Shown piece after piece: positions 1-6,821 of a DNA stretch of 64,000 bases (position 1 is the stretch's first letter; each line of letters begins with the position of its first letter). The notes under the pieces were generated by a model that was given only the letters and a program-made list of their open reading frames with translations, searched no databases and was not told where the DNA came from. The DNA comes from CBFFRJ01 sp963530515. GTDB lineage: Bacteria; Pseudomonadota; Gammaproteobacteria; Enterobacterales; Enterobacteriaceae. The translations under genes were made by a program, and so were the position numbers. The stretch spans positions 32,936 through 96,935 of the forward strand of contig CAUSEC010000022.1 of assembly GCA_963530515.1 (NCBI GenBank). The letters are read 5' to 3'.

Positions 1-293
1 TGAGCCACAAAGCCGAGCGTTTAAAGCGCAAAGCCCGACTGCTCAGCCAAATCCAGCAGCAACGACTCGACTTAACCGCCTGTCGCCGCGACTGGCTGGA
101 AACCACCGAGGCCTATGACCGCGGCTGGAATACGTTTCTCAGCCTGCGCTCCTGGGCCCTGGTGGGGAGCAGCGTCATGGCCGTATGGGGCGTGCGTCAC
201 CCCAGCCGGCTGATGCGTATGGCGAAACGTGGGCTGGGCGTGTGGAGCGTCTGGCGGCTGGTCAAATCCACGCTGGATCAGCAACGGCGTTAA
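1..293 (+). CDS. yqjK: YqjK-like small membrane-associated protein (start codon cut by window edge)
   Basis: The frame begins at base 3 and runs to a TAA at 291-293. Bases 1-2 (TG) are almost certainly the last two bases of the start codon, so only one base is missing. The roughly 97-residue protein has a basic, glutamine-rich N-terminus, a central stretch with LRSWALVGSSVMAVWGVRHP that looks like one membrane segment, and a basic C-terminus. It aligns by memory with E. coli YqjK in length and sequence. In E. coli it ends the elaB-yqjE-yqjK group and precedes yqjF, the same order as here. No molecular function is established. Confidence 0.85.
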   Translation, partial: SHKAERLKRKARLLSQIQQQRLDLTACRRDWLETTEAYDRGWNTFLSLRSWALVGSSVMAVWGVRHPSRLMRMAKRGLGVWSVWRLVKSTLDQQRR

Positions 294-411
294 CAATGTC
301 GGGTATGGCGCATGCCGCCCGACATCCTCTCTCCCGCTCTCTCAGCCCTCTGACAACACGCCTCTCACTTAACTCCCTCAGAATCTTTGATAAAGTTCGA
401 CAGTTTTCCTT

Positions 412-420
412 GCTAACAAT
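412..420 (+). promoter_or_regulatory. Candidate YhaJ-related motif upstream of yqjF
   Basis: The 9-mer GCTAACAAT lies about 110 bases upstream of the yqjF start. The same 9-mer occurs in the yhaJ-yhaK divergent promoter at 3412-3420. In E. coli YhaJ is known to control yqjF, so a shared motif is plausible, but a 9-base match in two places is weak evidence. The rest of 294-530 shows no gene. Confidence 0.25.
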
Positions 421-530
421 CCCGTCTCGCCCCGTTTAATATCCTCTCCATCGACAGCAGACATGCGGCTCTCGCCCTTGAATGCACACTTTTTAATTGC
501 AGTAGACACTGTGGTTCTCTGGAGAGAAAG

Positions 531-923
531 ATGAAAAAATTAGAAGATGTTGGTTTCCTGGTCGCTCGTATTCTGATGCCAATTCTGTTCATTACCGCGG
601 GCTGGGGCAAAATCACTGGCTATGCAGGCACTCAGCAGTACATGGAAGCGATGGGCGTCCCGGGCTTTATGCTGCCACTGGTTATTCTGCTTGAATTCGG
701 CGGCGGTCTGGCGATTCTGTTCGGTTTCCTGACCCGTACCACTGCACTGTTCACCGCAGGCTTCACGCTGCTGACAGCATTCATCTTCCACAGCAACTTC
801 GCGGAAGGCATGAACTCCCTGATGTTCATGAAAAACCTGACCATCGCAGGTGGCTTCCTGGTTCTGGGTATCACCGGTCCGGGCGCATTCAGCATCGACC
901 GCGTACTGAATAAAAAGTGGTAA
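531..923 (+). CDS. yqjF: DoxX-family inner membrane protein YqjF
   Basis: This 130-residue protein has four hydrophobic segments (about residues 8-28, 45-68, 75-95 and 103-122), typical of the DoxX/DoxD family. Length and sequence match E. coli YqjF. A GGAGAG Shine-Dalgarno at 521-526 fixes the start. In E. coli the yqjF promoter responds to 2,4-dinitrotoluene breakdown products through the LysR regulator YhaJ, which is encoded 2 kb downstream here. A strong hairpin separates it from yqjG, so the two are probably only partly co-transcribed. The biochemical role is not settled; with yqjG it may belong to a quinone-related stress response (inference). Confidence 0.93.
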   Translation: MKKLEDVGFLVARILMPILFITAGWGKITGYAGTQQYMEAMGVPGFMLPLVILLEFGGGLAILFGFLTRTTALFTAGFTLLTAFIFHSNFAEGMNSLMFMKNLTIAGGFLVLGITGPGAFSIDRVLNKKW

Positions 924-950
924 GCGCTCTATACTGAAGTAAAGATACAG

Positions 951-977
951 AAAGCGAGGAGTCCATCTCCTCGCTTT
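951..977 (+). terminator. Hairpin between yqjF and yqjG
   Basis: An 11-bp perfect stem (AAAGCGAGGAG / CTCCTCGCTTT) with a 5-base loop, followed by TTGCC. It can act as a terminator or attenuator after yqjF. The short T tract suggests leaky termination, allowing some read-through into yqjG. Confidence 0.7.
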
Positions 978-1000
978 TGCCATTTAAAGGAGAATGCATT

Positions 1001-1987
1001 ATGGGACAACTGATTGACGGCGTCTGGCACGACACCTGGTATGACACCAAATCCACGGGTGGACGCTTCCAGCGCTCGGTTTCAGCATTTCGTAACTGGC
1101 TGACGGCGGATGGCAGCGCAGGCCCTTCCGGCGAGAGCGGTTTCGCCGCAGAAAAAGACCGCTATCACCTCTATGTTTCTCTCGCCTGCCCCTGGGCGCA
1201 CCGCACGCTGATCATGCGGACGTTAAAAGGGCTTGAACCTTTCCTGCCAGTGTCGGTTGTGAACCCGCTGATGTTTGAAAACGGCTGGACCTTCGATGAC
1301 GATTTCCCGGCGGCGACAGGCGATTCGCTCTATCAGAACGAATTTCTGTACCAGCTTTATCTGCATGCGGACCCGCAATACACCGGGCGCGTGACGGTAC
1401 CTGTATTGTGGGACAAGAAGAACCACACGATTGTCAGCAATGAGTCTGCTGAAATCATCCGTATGTTTAACACCGCATTTGATGCTCAGGGTGCCCGTGC
1501 CGGGGATTACTACCCGCCCGCACTGCGCGCACAAATTGACGAGCTGAACAGCTGGATCTACGACAACGTCAATAACGGTGTCTACAAAGCAGGTTTTGCC
1601 ACCAGCCAGCAGGCTTACGACGAAGCCGTCGAAAAAGTGTTTGAATCACTGGGCCGCCTGGAGCAAATCCTCGGGCAGCACCGCTACCTGACCGGTGACC
1701 AGCTTACCGAAGCCGATATCCGTCTGTGGACAACCCTGGTGCGTTTTGACCCGGTCTACGTGACGCACTTTAAATGTGATAAGCACCGGATTAGCGACTA
1801 TCTCAATCTGTATGGCTATCTGCGCGATATCTACCAGATTCCGGGGATCGCTGAGACGGTCAATTTTGACCACATTCGCAGCCACTACTATCGCAGCCAC
1901 AAAACCATCAACCCAACGGGCATTATTTCCATTGGGCCATGGCAGGATCTGAACGAACCGCACGGGCGCGACACGCGTTTCGCATAA
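1001..1987 (+). CDS. yqjG: Glutathionyl-hydroquinone reductase YqjG
   Basis: A 328-residue cytosolic Xi-class glutathione transferase. The catalytic cysteine is Cys63 in the motif LACPWAHRT, the position known for E. coli YqjG. The enzyme reduces glutathionyl-hydroquinones to hydroquinones using glutathione. The N-terminal thioredoxin fold is followed by an all-helical domain with the family-typical LTEADIRLW motif. The start at 1001 is chosen because AAAGGAG lies 8-10 bases upstream and the length then equals the E. coli protein. An upstream in-frame start at 977 lies inside the terminator hairpin and is unlikely. Confidence 0.95.
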   Translation: MGQLIDGVWHDTWYDTKSTGGRFQRSVSAFRNWLTADGSAGPSGESGFAAEKDRYHLYVSLACPWAHRTLIMRTLKGLEPFLPVSVVNPLMFENGWTFDDDFPAATGDSLYQNEFLYQLYLHADPQYTGRVTVPVLWDKKNHTIVSNESAEIIRMFNTAFDAQGARAGDYYPPALRAQIDELNSWIYDNVNNGVYKAGFATSQQAYDEAVEKVFESLGRLEQILGQHRYLTGDQLTEADIRLWTTLVRFDPVYVTHFKCDKHRISDYLNLYGYLRDIYQIPGIAETVNFDHIRSHYYRSHKTINPTGIISIGPWQDLNEPHGRDTRFA

Positions 1988-1995
1988 GGCTTCTC

Positions 1996-2020
1996 TTCGG
2001 GCACTCAGCGGGTGCCCGAA
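1996..2020 (+). terminator. Rho-independent terminator after yqjG
   Basis: A 9-bp stem TTCGGGCAC / GTGCCCGAA with a 7-base loop, followed by AATTTT, lies eight bases after the yqjG stop. Confidence 0.8.
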
Positions 2021-2106
2021 AATTTTCCCCGCACTCTTTTTTTGCCGTCTATTCTTACATTGATCGCTGAGAAAACAACGTATTGAACGTTGATCGAGGT
2101 TGTGAA

Positions 2107-2463
2107 ATGGACTGGTATTTCAAAGTACTCAGCAACTACACCGCCTTTCACGGACGCGCGCACCGCCGCGAGTTCTGGATGTTTATGCTGGTCAATATCA
2201 TTCTCTTTGGTGTGCTGAAGGTGCTCGACAGAATCGTCGGCTGGCAGCATGTTGGCGTGTTCAGTCTGATTTACGCGCTGCTGGTGTTGTTACCTTCTCT
2301 CGCCGCGCAGTCACGTCGGCTGCATGACACCAATCGCACGGCAAAATGGCTGTGGCTCTGGTGCATTCCGGTGCTGGGCTGGCTGATGCTGCTGGCGTTT
2401 CTGAGCCAGCGGGGTACAGCGGAGGAAAACCGCTTCGGGCCGGAGCCCAAAGCGTTTCCATAA
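2107..2463 (+). CDS. yhaH: DUF805 inner membrane protein YhaH
   Basis: A 118-residue protein with three to four hydrophobic segments and the DUF805 signatures FHGRAHRREFWMF near the N-terminus, RRLHDTNR in the middle, and a C-terminal NRFGPEPK. It matches E. coli YhaH. The start at 2107 is chosen because the family begins MDWY; upstream in-frame codons have no family support. E. coli carries a second DUF805 gene (yhaI) next to it, which is missing here. It converges on yhaJ with a 3-base gap. Function is unknown. Confidence 0.9.
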   Translation: MDWYFKVLSNYTAFHGRAHRREFWMFMLVNIILFGVLKVLDRIVGWQHVGVFSLIYALLVLLPSLAAQSRRLHDTNRTAKWLWLWCIPVLGWLMLLAFLSQRGTAEENRFGPEPKAFP

Positions 2464-2466
2464 GCG

Positions 2467-3363
2467 TTATTTACCGGAGAACAGCTTGGGAATTTCGCGC
2501 AGGCACCAGGCTTTCGCCTCGCCCATGCTGTCGCGTCGCCAGGCCATGATAATGTCGACTTCGCTGGTGTATTCCGGGCTGACCACGCGTAAGCGCCCTT
2601 CAGCAATGTCCTGCTCCACCAGCGGGTACGGCATGGTCGCTACACCTAATCCAGCCAGCAGCGCCTGACGCTTGTCTTCAATGGTGCTCACGGTAAGGCG
2701 CGGCTGCTTGTCCAGCAGCTGCACGGTCAGCACCGGGCGCTCACGGGCGGTATCCGCCACGGCCACACCGCGATACTTCACACGCGTCACCTCGGACAGC
2801 GGTTCCGGCTCCTGATGAATAGGATGATCCGGTGCCGCCACATAGACATTCAGCACTTTGTAGAGTTTACGTGAGTTTATCTCTGACGAAGAGCGGAAGT
2901 GCATATCCGGCGCGATAACGATATCTGCACGCCCCTGCTCCAGCCGTTCCCACGCCCCCGCCAGCACTTCAGTGATGATGGAAAGCTGGGTGTTGGCTTT
3001 ATTCGCCAGTTTTTCAACCAGCGGGAAAATCTCATGCGTTGGCACCAGCGCTTCCGTGACCAGCGTCAGATGGGTTTCCCAGCCCCGCGCCAGCGCTTCT
3101 GCATCCGTTGTCAGTTTATCGGCCGCTTCCAGTAACACGCGCCCGCGTTCCAGTAGCATCCGTCCTACGTTGGTGAATTTGGTTCGGTGACCGGAGCGGT
3201 CAAACAGCACCACATCCAGCTCTTCTTCCAGTTTTTGCATGGTGTAACTGAGCGCAGAAGGTACACGTCCCAGTTCATCTGCCGCGGCGGCAAAGCTGCC
3301 ACGTCGGTCAATTGCGTCCATTACGCGTAACGCTTCGAGCGTAAGTGCCCTGTCTTTCGCCAT
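2467..3363 (-). CDS. yhaJ: LysR-family transcriptional regulator YhaJ
   Basis: A 298-residue LysR-type regulator, the same length as E. coli YhaJ. The N-terminal winged helix-turn-helix covers about residues 8-66 (GSFAAAADELGRVPSALSYT), followed by a linker helix and a periplasmic-binding-like effector domain. In E. coli YhaJ controls yqjF and yhaK, and in pathogenic strains it affects virulence expression in response to dihydroxylated monoaromatics. It is divergent from yhaK and shares a 107-bp promoter region with it, the usual LysR arrangement. Confidence 0.93.
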   Translation of the reverse strand: MAKDRALTLEALRVMDAIDRRGSFAAAADELGRVPSALSYTMQKLEEELDVVLFDRSGHRTKFTNVGRMLLERGRVLLEAADKLTTDAEALARGWETHLTLVTEALVPTHEIFPLVEKLANKANTQLSIITEVLAGAWERLEQGRADIVIAPDMHFRSSSEINSRKLYKVLNVYVAAPDHPIHQEPEPLSEVTRVKYRGVAVADTARERPVLTVQLLDKQPRLTVSTIEDKRQALLAGLGVATMPYPLVEQDIAEGRLRVVSPEYTSEVDIIMAWRRDSMGEAKAWCLREIPKLFSGK

Positions 3364-3413
3364 TTTTTGTTCTCATTCAGGAAATTTGAACATACCGGGC
3401 AGAATATCTGGCT

Positions 3414-3445
3414 AACAATGCAGCGTCCATACCTTTACCATTGTT
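3414..3445. promoter_or_regulatory. Inverted repeat in the yhaJ-yhaK divergent promoter
   Basis: AACAATG (3414-3420) and CATTGTT (3439-3445) form a 7-bp inverted repeat with an 18-base spacer between the divergent genes. This is a reasonable YhaJ operator candidate; the left arm overlaps the GCTAACAAT motif also seen upstream of yqjF. Confidence 0.4.
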
Positions 3446-3470
3446 TTAGTGTAAAGAGAGGTCAAGAATT

Positions 3471-4172
3471 ATGATTATTACCCGAACAGCCAAACAATGC
3501 GGTCAAGCCGACTTCGGCTGGCTCCAGGCCCGCTACACCTTTTCCTTTGGACATTATTTTGACCCGAAACTTTTGGGCTACGCCTCCTTACGCGTTTTGA
3601 ACCAGGAGGTGCTCGCACCTGGCGCATCATTCCAGCCGCGAACCTACCCAAAAGTGGACATCCTCAATGTCATCCTGGAAGGTGAAGCCGAATACCGCGA
3701 CAGCGAAGGCAACCATGTGCAGGCAAAGGCAGGGGAAGCGCTGCTTATCGCCACTCAGCCAGGCATTAGCTATAGCGAACATAACCTGAGCAAAGATAAG
3801 CCCCTGACCCGGATGCAGTTGTGGCTTGATGCCTGCCCGGAGCGGGAAAATGCCGCCGTGCAAAAAGTCGTTATCAGCGACCAGGCGCGTCAGCTTTTGG
3901 CGTCCCCTGACGGCAGCCAGGGAAGCCTGCAACTGCGCCAGCAGGTGTGGTTACATCATATCGAGCTGCAAAAAGGGGAAGAGCTGACTTTTCAGTTACA
4001 TGGACCACGTGCATACCTGCAGTCTATTCACGGAACCGTTCATGCAGTAACGCCGTGCGAAGCAAAAGAAGCACTGACCTGCGGTGACGGCGCATTTATT
4101 CGTGATGAGGCTAACATAACACTTGTCGCTGATACGCCACTTCGCGCTTTGCTGATAGATTTACCTGTGTGA
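3471..4172 (+). CDS. yhaK: Pirin-like bicupin protein YhaK
   Basis: A 233-residue bicupin protein, identical in length to E. coli YhaK. The N-terminal cupin carries FGHYFDPK and the family-typical ILEGEAEYRDSEG; the second cupin is degenerate. YhaK is cytosolic and has been described as a pirin-like protein sensitive to reactive oxygen species. The start follows GAGAGG about 12 bases upstream. It is divergent from its likely regulator yhaJ and is followed at once by yhaL. Confidence 0.93.
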   Translation: MIITRTAKQCGQADFGWLQARYTFSFGHYFDPKLLGYASLRVLNQEVLAPGASFQPRTYPKVDILNVILEGEAEYRDSEGNHVQAKAGEALLIATQPGISYSEHNLSKDKPLTRMQLWLDACPERENAAVQKVVISDQARQLLASPDGSQGSLQLRQQVWLHHIELQKGEELTFQLHGPRAYLQSIHGTVHAVTPCEAKEALTCGDGAFIRDEANITLVADTPLRALLIDLPV

Positions 4173-4195
4173 CAGGTGTTTTACGGAGTCAATCT

Positions 4196-4366
4196 GTGAG
4201 TATAAAGACCGTTCAAAAAAATAGAGCGCCAGAGAGCGTGGTAGCACTGCAACCGACAGCTGAAGTGTCCGCCCCTGCATTTGGTTATGATGATATGTTG
4301 ACCGAGCTCGAAGCGATTGTCGCCGATGCTGCCGTCAGGCTGGCCGAGGACGACGAAGCGGCATAA
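4196..4366 (+). CDS. yhaL: Small acidic protein YhaL
   Basis: A 56-residue protein with a basic N-terminus and a conserved acidic C-terminus containing FGYDDMLTELEAIVADA, matching E. coli YhaL (54 residues). The GTG start at 4196 is preferred because ACGGAG lies 7 bases upstream and the length then fits. A GTG at 4169 would overlap the yhaK stop. It probably forms an operon with yhaK. Function is unknown. In E. coli the next genes are cyuA-cyuP and tdc; none of these is present here. Confidence 0.85.
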   Translation: MSIKTVQKNRAPESVVALQPTAEVSAPAFGYDDMLTELEAIVADAAVRLAEDDEAA

Positions 4367-4418
4367 CCTCCGCCCTGGCTTACGCCGGGGCACGCTCATC
4401 AGTCTTTTCTTTTACGAT

Positions 4419-4446
4419 ATCGCTATATACATAAATATATAGCGAT
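4419..4446. promoter_or_regulatory. 28-bp palindrome upstream of the DUF1543 gene
   Basis: An 11-bp perfect inverted repeat, ATCGCTATATA / TATATAGCGAT, with a 6-base spacer CATAAA. It ends 43 bases before the DUF1543 start, in AT-rich promoter-like DNA. It may be an operator for an unidentified dimeric regulator or a transcript-leader hairpin. Confidence 0.5.
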
Positions 4447-4489
4447 GTTGAAATATGTCCTGCTTAAAAGGACAAAAAAGGAAAGTGCG

Positions 4490-4996
4490 ATGGTTCTGTA
4501 TATGTTTTATCTTGGCGGCAACGCGGGCAAATCTAATATCGAAGTGCATGACATCCAGTTTGTGGCCGCAAACCAACCCGAGGACGCCTGGCCGACGCTG
4601 AGGGAAGCCTGGTATGGCGACAAAGACAAAGTGCACATTGACGGTGATGCCCGCATCACCTGGGCTGACGGATACCTGGTTACGCTCTCTTCGCAAAAAC
4701 CTCCCGTCGACTCACCGCACCTCTTTTTTGTGAATGCCGGTGCTTATCACCCGGACAACCTTGCTGAGCTTCACGCCTTCGACCTGTTTGTGGCGAGCGA
4801 TGCGGCGCAAGCGAAAGCCAAAGGGCTTGCCAGCCTGCTTAACGGCGCGCTACAGCAGCACAAAGACAATTTGAAAGAGGTGGATGACTGCCTGCTGCTC
4901 GAGAGAATCGGTGATTTGTACATTCACCTAACGCCCTCTGAGCACGGCGAGCATTTCAAACCGGAGTGGCAGGGCTATCAGCCTATTGGCCTGTAA
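4490..4996 (+). CDS. DUF1543 domain protein
   Basis: A 168-residue soluble protein beginning MVLYMFYLGGNAGKSNIEVHD, which I recognise as the DUF1543 family. The N-terminal half carries the family domain (about residues 1-50); a related repeat-like region around residues 90-130 contains FVNAGAYHPDNLAELHAFDLFVA. The start at 4490 is favoured by AAGGAAAG just upstream; an earlier start at 4445 would run through the palindrome. No signal peptide or membrane segment is seen. Function is unknown. It is not part of the E. coli K-12 locus here and is probably accessory. Confidence 0.75.
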   Translation: MVLYMFYLGGNAGKSNIEVHDIQFVAANQPEDAWPTLREAWYGDKDKVHIDGDARITWADGYLVTLSSQKPPVDSPHLFFVNAGAYHPDNLAELHAFDLFVASDAAQAKAKGLASLLNGALQQHKDNLKEVDDCLLLERIGDLYIHLTPSEHGEHFKPEWQGYQPIGL

Positions 4997-5008
4997 CACG
5001 GGTTAGAT

Positions 5009-5035
5009 TGCCGGAGCTCGTTATCGTCTCCGGCA
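5009..5035. terminator. Bidirectional hairpin between convergent genes
   Basis: An 8-bp stem TGCCGGAG / CTCCGGCA with an 11-base loop lies between the convergent DUF1543 and SnoaL-like genes. Flanking A/T stretches make it a weak shared terminator. Confidence 0.5.
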
Positions 5036-5040
5036 TCAAA

Positions 5041-5433
5041 TTAATCCAGAAGCGACGTTCCGTAGGAGTTATCGACTGTGCACAACCAGCGTCCATCGGG
5101 TTCTGCGCGGAATACATAGGTTGCGCGGCGAGTGGTTTCGACAGTTCCACCTTGTCCATCAGGATAGCGTAGCCGGGTTTCCATAATGACCAGCGCATTC
5201 CCGGCACCTTCAATCACCTGCATTTCACCCTGCTCCACTTCCAGCGTTCCCTGGAAATAATCGGCAATCGCAATAAACGCTTTGCGGATGTTCTCCTTAC
5301 CGCGGGCAATCATGCCGGGTTTAACCACCAGCGCGGCATCTTCGGCGTAGTACGTCATCAGGGTGTCGTAATCTTTCTCGGTGATTGCCTTATCACAGGC
5401 TTCTATGATGTGGCGTAGCGGGTGCGTGCTCAT
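5041..5433 (-). CDS. SnoaL-like / NTF2-fold protein (YybH-type)
   Basis: A 130-residue protein of the nuclear-transport-factor-2 superfamily, resembling YybH/SgcJ-type proteins. It begins with a helix (IIEACDKAITEKDYDTLMTYYAEDAALVV) and continues with the curved sheet of the cone fold (TRRATYVFRAEPDGRWLCTVDNSYG). Such proteins bind small hydrophobic ligands or act as isomerases or hydrolases, but the reaction cannot be read from the sequence. An AGGAGG-like sequence precedes the start. It is transcribed alone. Confidence 0.75.
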   Translation of the reverse strand: MSTHPLRHIIEACDKAITEKDYDTLMTYYAEDAALVVKPGMIARGKENIRKAFIAIADYFQGTLEVEQGEMQVIEGAGNALVIMETRLRYPDGQGGTVETTRRATYVFRAEPDGRWLCTVDNSYGTSLLD

Positions 5434-5537
5434 GCATAACCTCCTTGGTGGGTTCAGAAGTTCAGTAGAGCACTGCTGGCGGCAGATGTAACGCCGGGTT
5501 GTGTGTAGCTACCGGAAATGGGGAGGTGGGAGCATTC

Positions 5538-5614
5538 CCCCTCACCCTTACTCAAAATAAATACGAGCACGGACAGTTCCCTCTCCCTTGAGGGAGAGGG
5601 TTAGGGTGAGGGGG
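5538..5614. repeat. REP-like dispersed palindromic repeat, copy 1
   Basis: An inner hairpin (CCCTCTCCCTT / GAGGGAGAGGG region) is nested in an outer pair, CCCTCACCCTTA (5538-5549) and TTAGGGTGAGGG (5601-5612). The same GAGAGGGTTAGGGTGAGGGG family recurs near 47.8, 60.3 and 63.87 kb in this window, always in intergenic DNA. This is typical of REP-type elements of enterobacteria. Confidence 0.75.
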
Positions 5615-6010
5615 GACATGCGGCTCTGATGATCATTCCGTTCACCTTATGTTCCTTGCTTTTCTGTCGCTCCAGAACCCGTGAACGTGCCAGGGAGGCT
5701 CGCCGCCACTGCCCTGGCGACCCGGGCTCCCGGCTTTGAAAATCGCCGCTGGCGCGGTCCACTCAGCGTATGCCTTCAGGCTAATCGGGGACGGGCGGAT
5801 GAAACGTCCCTGTAAAACCGCCCTCGCCGCGCATCCATGCGCGTCGCCCCGGCCTTACGGATACGCTTCGTCGATTTTCAGCCGGACCCAGTCATCGCTG
5901 CCACTGCTTTATTCTCATTACGCAATGCTATTGCTGCAAAACCTAACATTGCCGGGAATCTCTCTGCCCCAGGGACAAAGAACCGCTCGTGCGGTTTTCC
6001 AGACCGCACA
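5615..6010. other. GC-rich non-coding stretch next to the insertion site
   Basis: About 400 bases without a convincing gene. The DNA is rich in short inverted repeats and has small open frames in several phases, ending near CCGCTCGTGCGG. The overlapping-frame look resembles the Icd/ash-type leader regions of P4-like satellites, so it could be a remnant of an earlier insertion at this site. That is a low-confidence impression. It lies outside the 22-bp repeats bounding the current element, beyond the apparent original rnpB terminator. Confidence 0.3.
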
Positions 6011-6015
6011 AAAGC

Positions 6016-6039
6016 AAAAACCCGCCGAAGCGGGTTTTT
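6016..6039 (-). terminator. Apparent original rnpB terminator, displaced by the insertion
   Basis: Read on the minus strand, CCCGC-TTCG-GCGGG flanked by A5 and T5 is the classic intrinsic terminator that follows rnpB in E. coli, including the TTTTTGCTTTT tail. Here it lies 12 bases beyond a copy of the rnpB 3' end (6051-6072), but about 7.2 kb from the functional rnpB gene. It therefore marks where the gene ended before the element inserted. Confidence 0.8.
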
Positions 6040-6050
6040 ACCTGAAAAGT

Positions 6051-6072
6051 TCGAAACTGACCGATAAGTCGG
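6051..6072. repeat. Left attachment site (attL), partial copy of rnpB 3' end
   Basis: A 22-bp segment matching the rnpB 3' end at 13221-13242 except for two positions, with the uninterrupted core CTGACCGATAAG. The GAAACTG variant here equals the E. coli rnpB 3' end, and the original terminator follows. The crossover therefore probably lies within the 12-base core. Confidence 0.8.
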
Positions 6073-6188
6073 CTCGTTCTAACAATACACTGGTGCAATC
6101 AAGCGCCACGTTAGTCATGTATCACGTACTGTATCCCACTTTGTATCCCGGATAAAGTCCGCCTCCGCATCAACCAATCGCACCTGAT

Positions 6189-6398
6189 TTACTCGGCGTC
6201 CTCAGTATCGAACGTCTTGCTGTACGGACAATGCGTTGACTTCGTGACGTATGTAAACGTGTAAATCGAGTTGCTGTAGACACACAATGTTTGTCCGCTC
6301 TCCGTCGTTGACTGCTCTGGTGCACTCATGGTGATCCGTCCGGCTACGGCGCTGAATGACACCAACAAACCGCAAAAAATCAAAGAAAGCACCTTCAT
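6189..6398 (-). CDS. Small exported protein with two cysteines (element cargo)
   Basis: A 69-residue protein starting MKVLSLIFCGLLVSFSAVAG, a clear Sec signal peptide with likely cleavage after AVAG or AVA. The mature part is about 50 residues, is rich in Ser/Thr/Tyr and has two cysteines (in TLCVYS and THCPYS) that could form a disulfide in the periplasm. The start at 6398 is chosen because AAAGGAGCAG lies just upstream; an earlier in-frame start would add a non-signal-like extension. It is the first gene inside attL and is divergent from the next exported peptide gene. I do not recognise a characterised family. Confidence 0.65.
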   Translation of the reverse strand: MKVLSLIFCGLLVSFSAVAGRITMSAPEQSTTESGQTLCVYSNSIYTFTYVTKSTHCPYSKTFDTEDAE

Positions 6399-6479
6399 TT
6401 CAATCTGCTCCTTTCGGGTAACTCTGCGTTGCTCACAATTCATACGCGGAGTTTATCACCCCTATCGATCGAAAATACT

Positions 6480-6527
6480 GATCTTTAAGATCGAATTAAT
6501 TCATAAAGGTGGTTAAGATAAATCTTA
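6480..6527. promoter_or_regulatory. Two palindromes in the divergent cargo promoter
   Basis: GATCTT-T-AAGATC (6480-6492) and TAAGAT-AA-ATCTTA (6514-6527) lie between the two divergent exported-peptide genes in AT-rich DNA. Both are built from the same AAGAT/ATCTT half-sites, in opposite order, with centres about 34 bp apart. This looks like a paired operator, but no cognate regulator is obvious. Confidence 0.4.
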
Positions 6528-6566
6528 GGTTTTTTTATTGTTTCAATTTTGTTCAAGGAGATGACT

Positions 6567-6812
6567 TTGAAAAAAATACTTCTGGTTGTGCTGGGATTGT
6601 TAGCGGGGAATGTTTACGCGGATGATGATGGTTCGCCGGAAATGAAGGCGGAAGCGAAGGCCTTAATCCAGGCGGCGAATTACCAATGTAACAAAGTGAA
6701 CGGGGTTTACCCCGCCCACTTTAGCAACGCTTTCACTGTGTACTGCGATGATGTGTATGAGTACACCATCAAGGATCGCGGCGGTCGCTGGACTGTTGAA
6801 GTCAACGACTGA
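6567..6812 (+). CDS. Small exported protein with two cysteines (element cargo)
   Basis: An 81-residue protein starting (M)KKILLVVLGLLAGNVYA, a Sec signal peptide, followed by an acidic DDDGSPEMKAEAKALIQ helix. The C-terminal part YQCNKVNG...FTVYCDDVYEYTI has two cysteines. A TTG start at 6567 is preferred because AAGGAG (6555-6560) lies 6 bases upstream; an ATG at 6561 would touch the Shine-Dalgarno. It runs into the zinc-ribbon gene after a 9-base gap, so the two are probably co-transcribed. I do not recognise the family. Predicted location is the periplasm. Confidence 0.65.
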   Translation: MKKILLVVLGLLAGNVYADDDGSPEMKAEAKALIQAANYQCNKVNGVYPAHFSNAFTVYCDDVYEYTIKDRGGRWTVEVND

Positions 6813-6821
6813 GGCCCGGAT

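Noticed and set aside
6040..6120. A tRNA gene as integration target at the left edge
   Set aside because: No cloverleaf can be drawn. The sequence is the rnpB 3' end copy.
5736..6155. A 139-codon frame spanning the old rnpB terminator and attL
   Set aside because: It runs through a terminator hairpin and the attachment site and has no recognisable ribosome site or domain. It is probably a chance frame.
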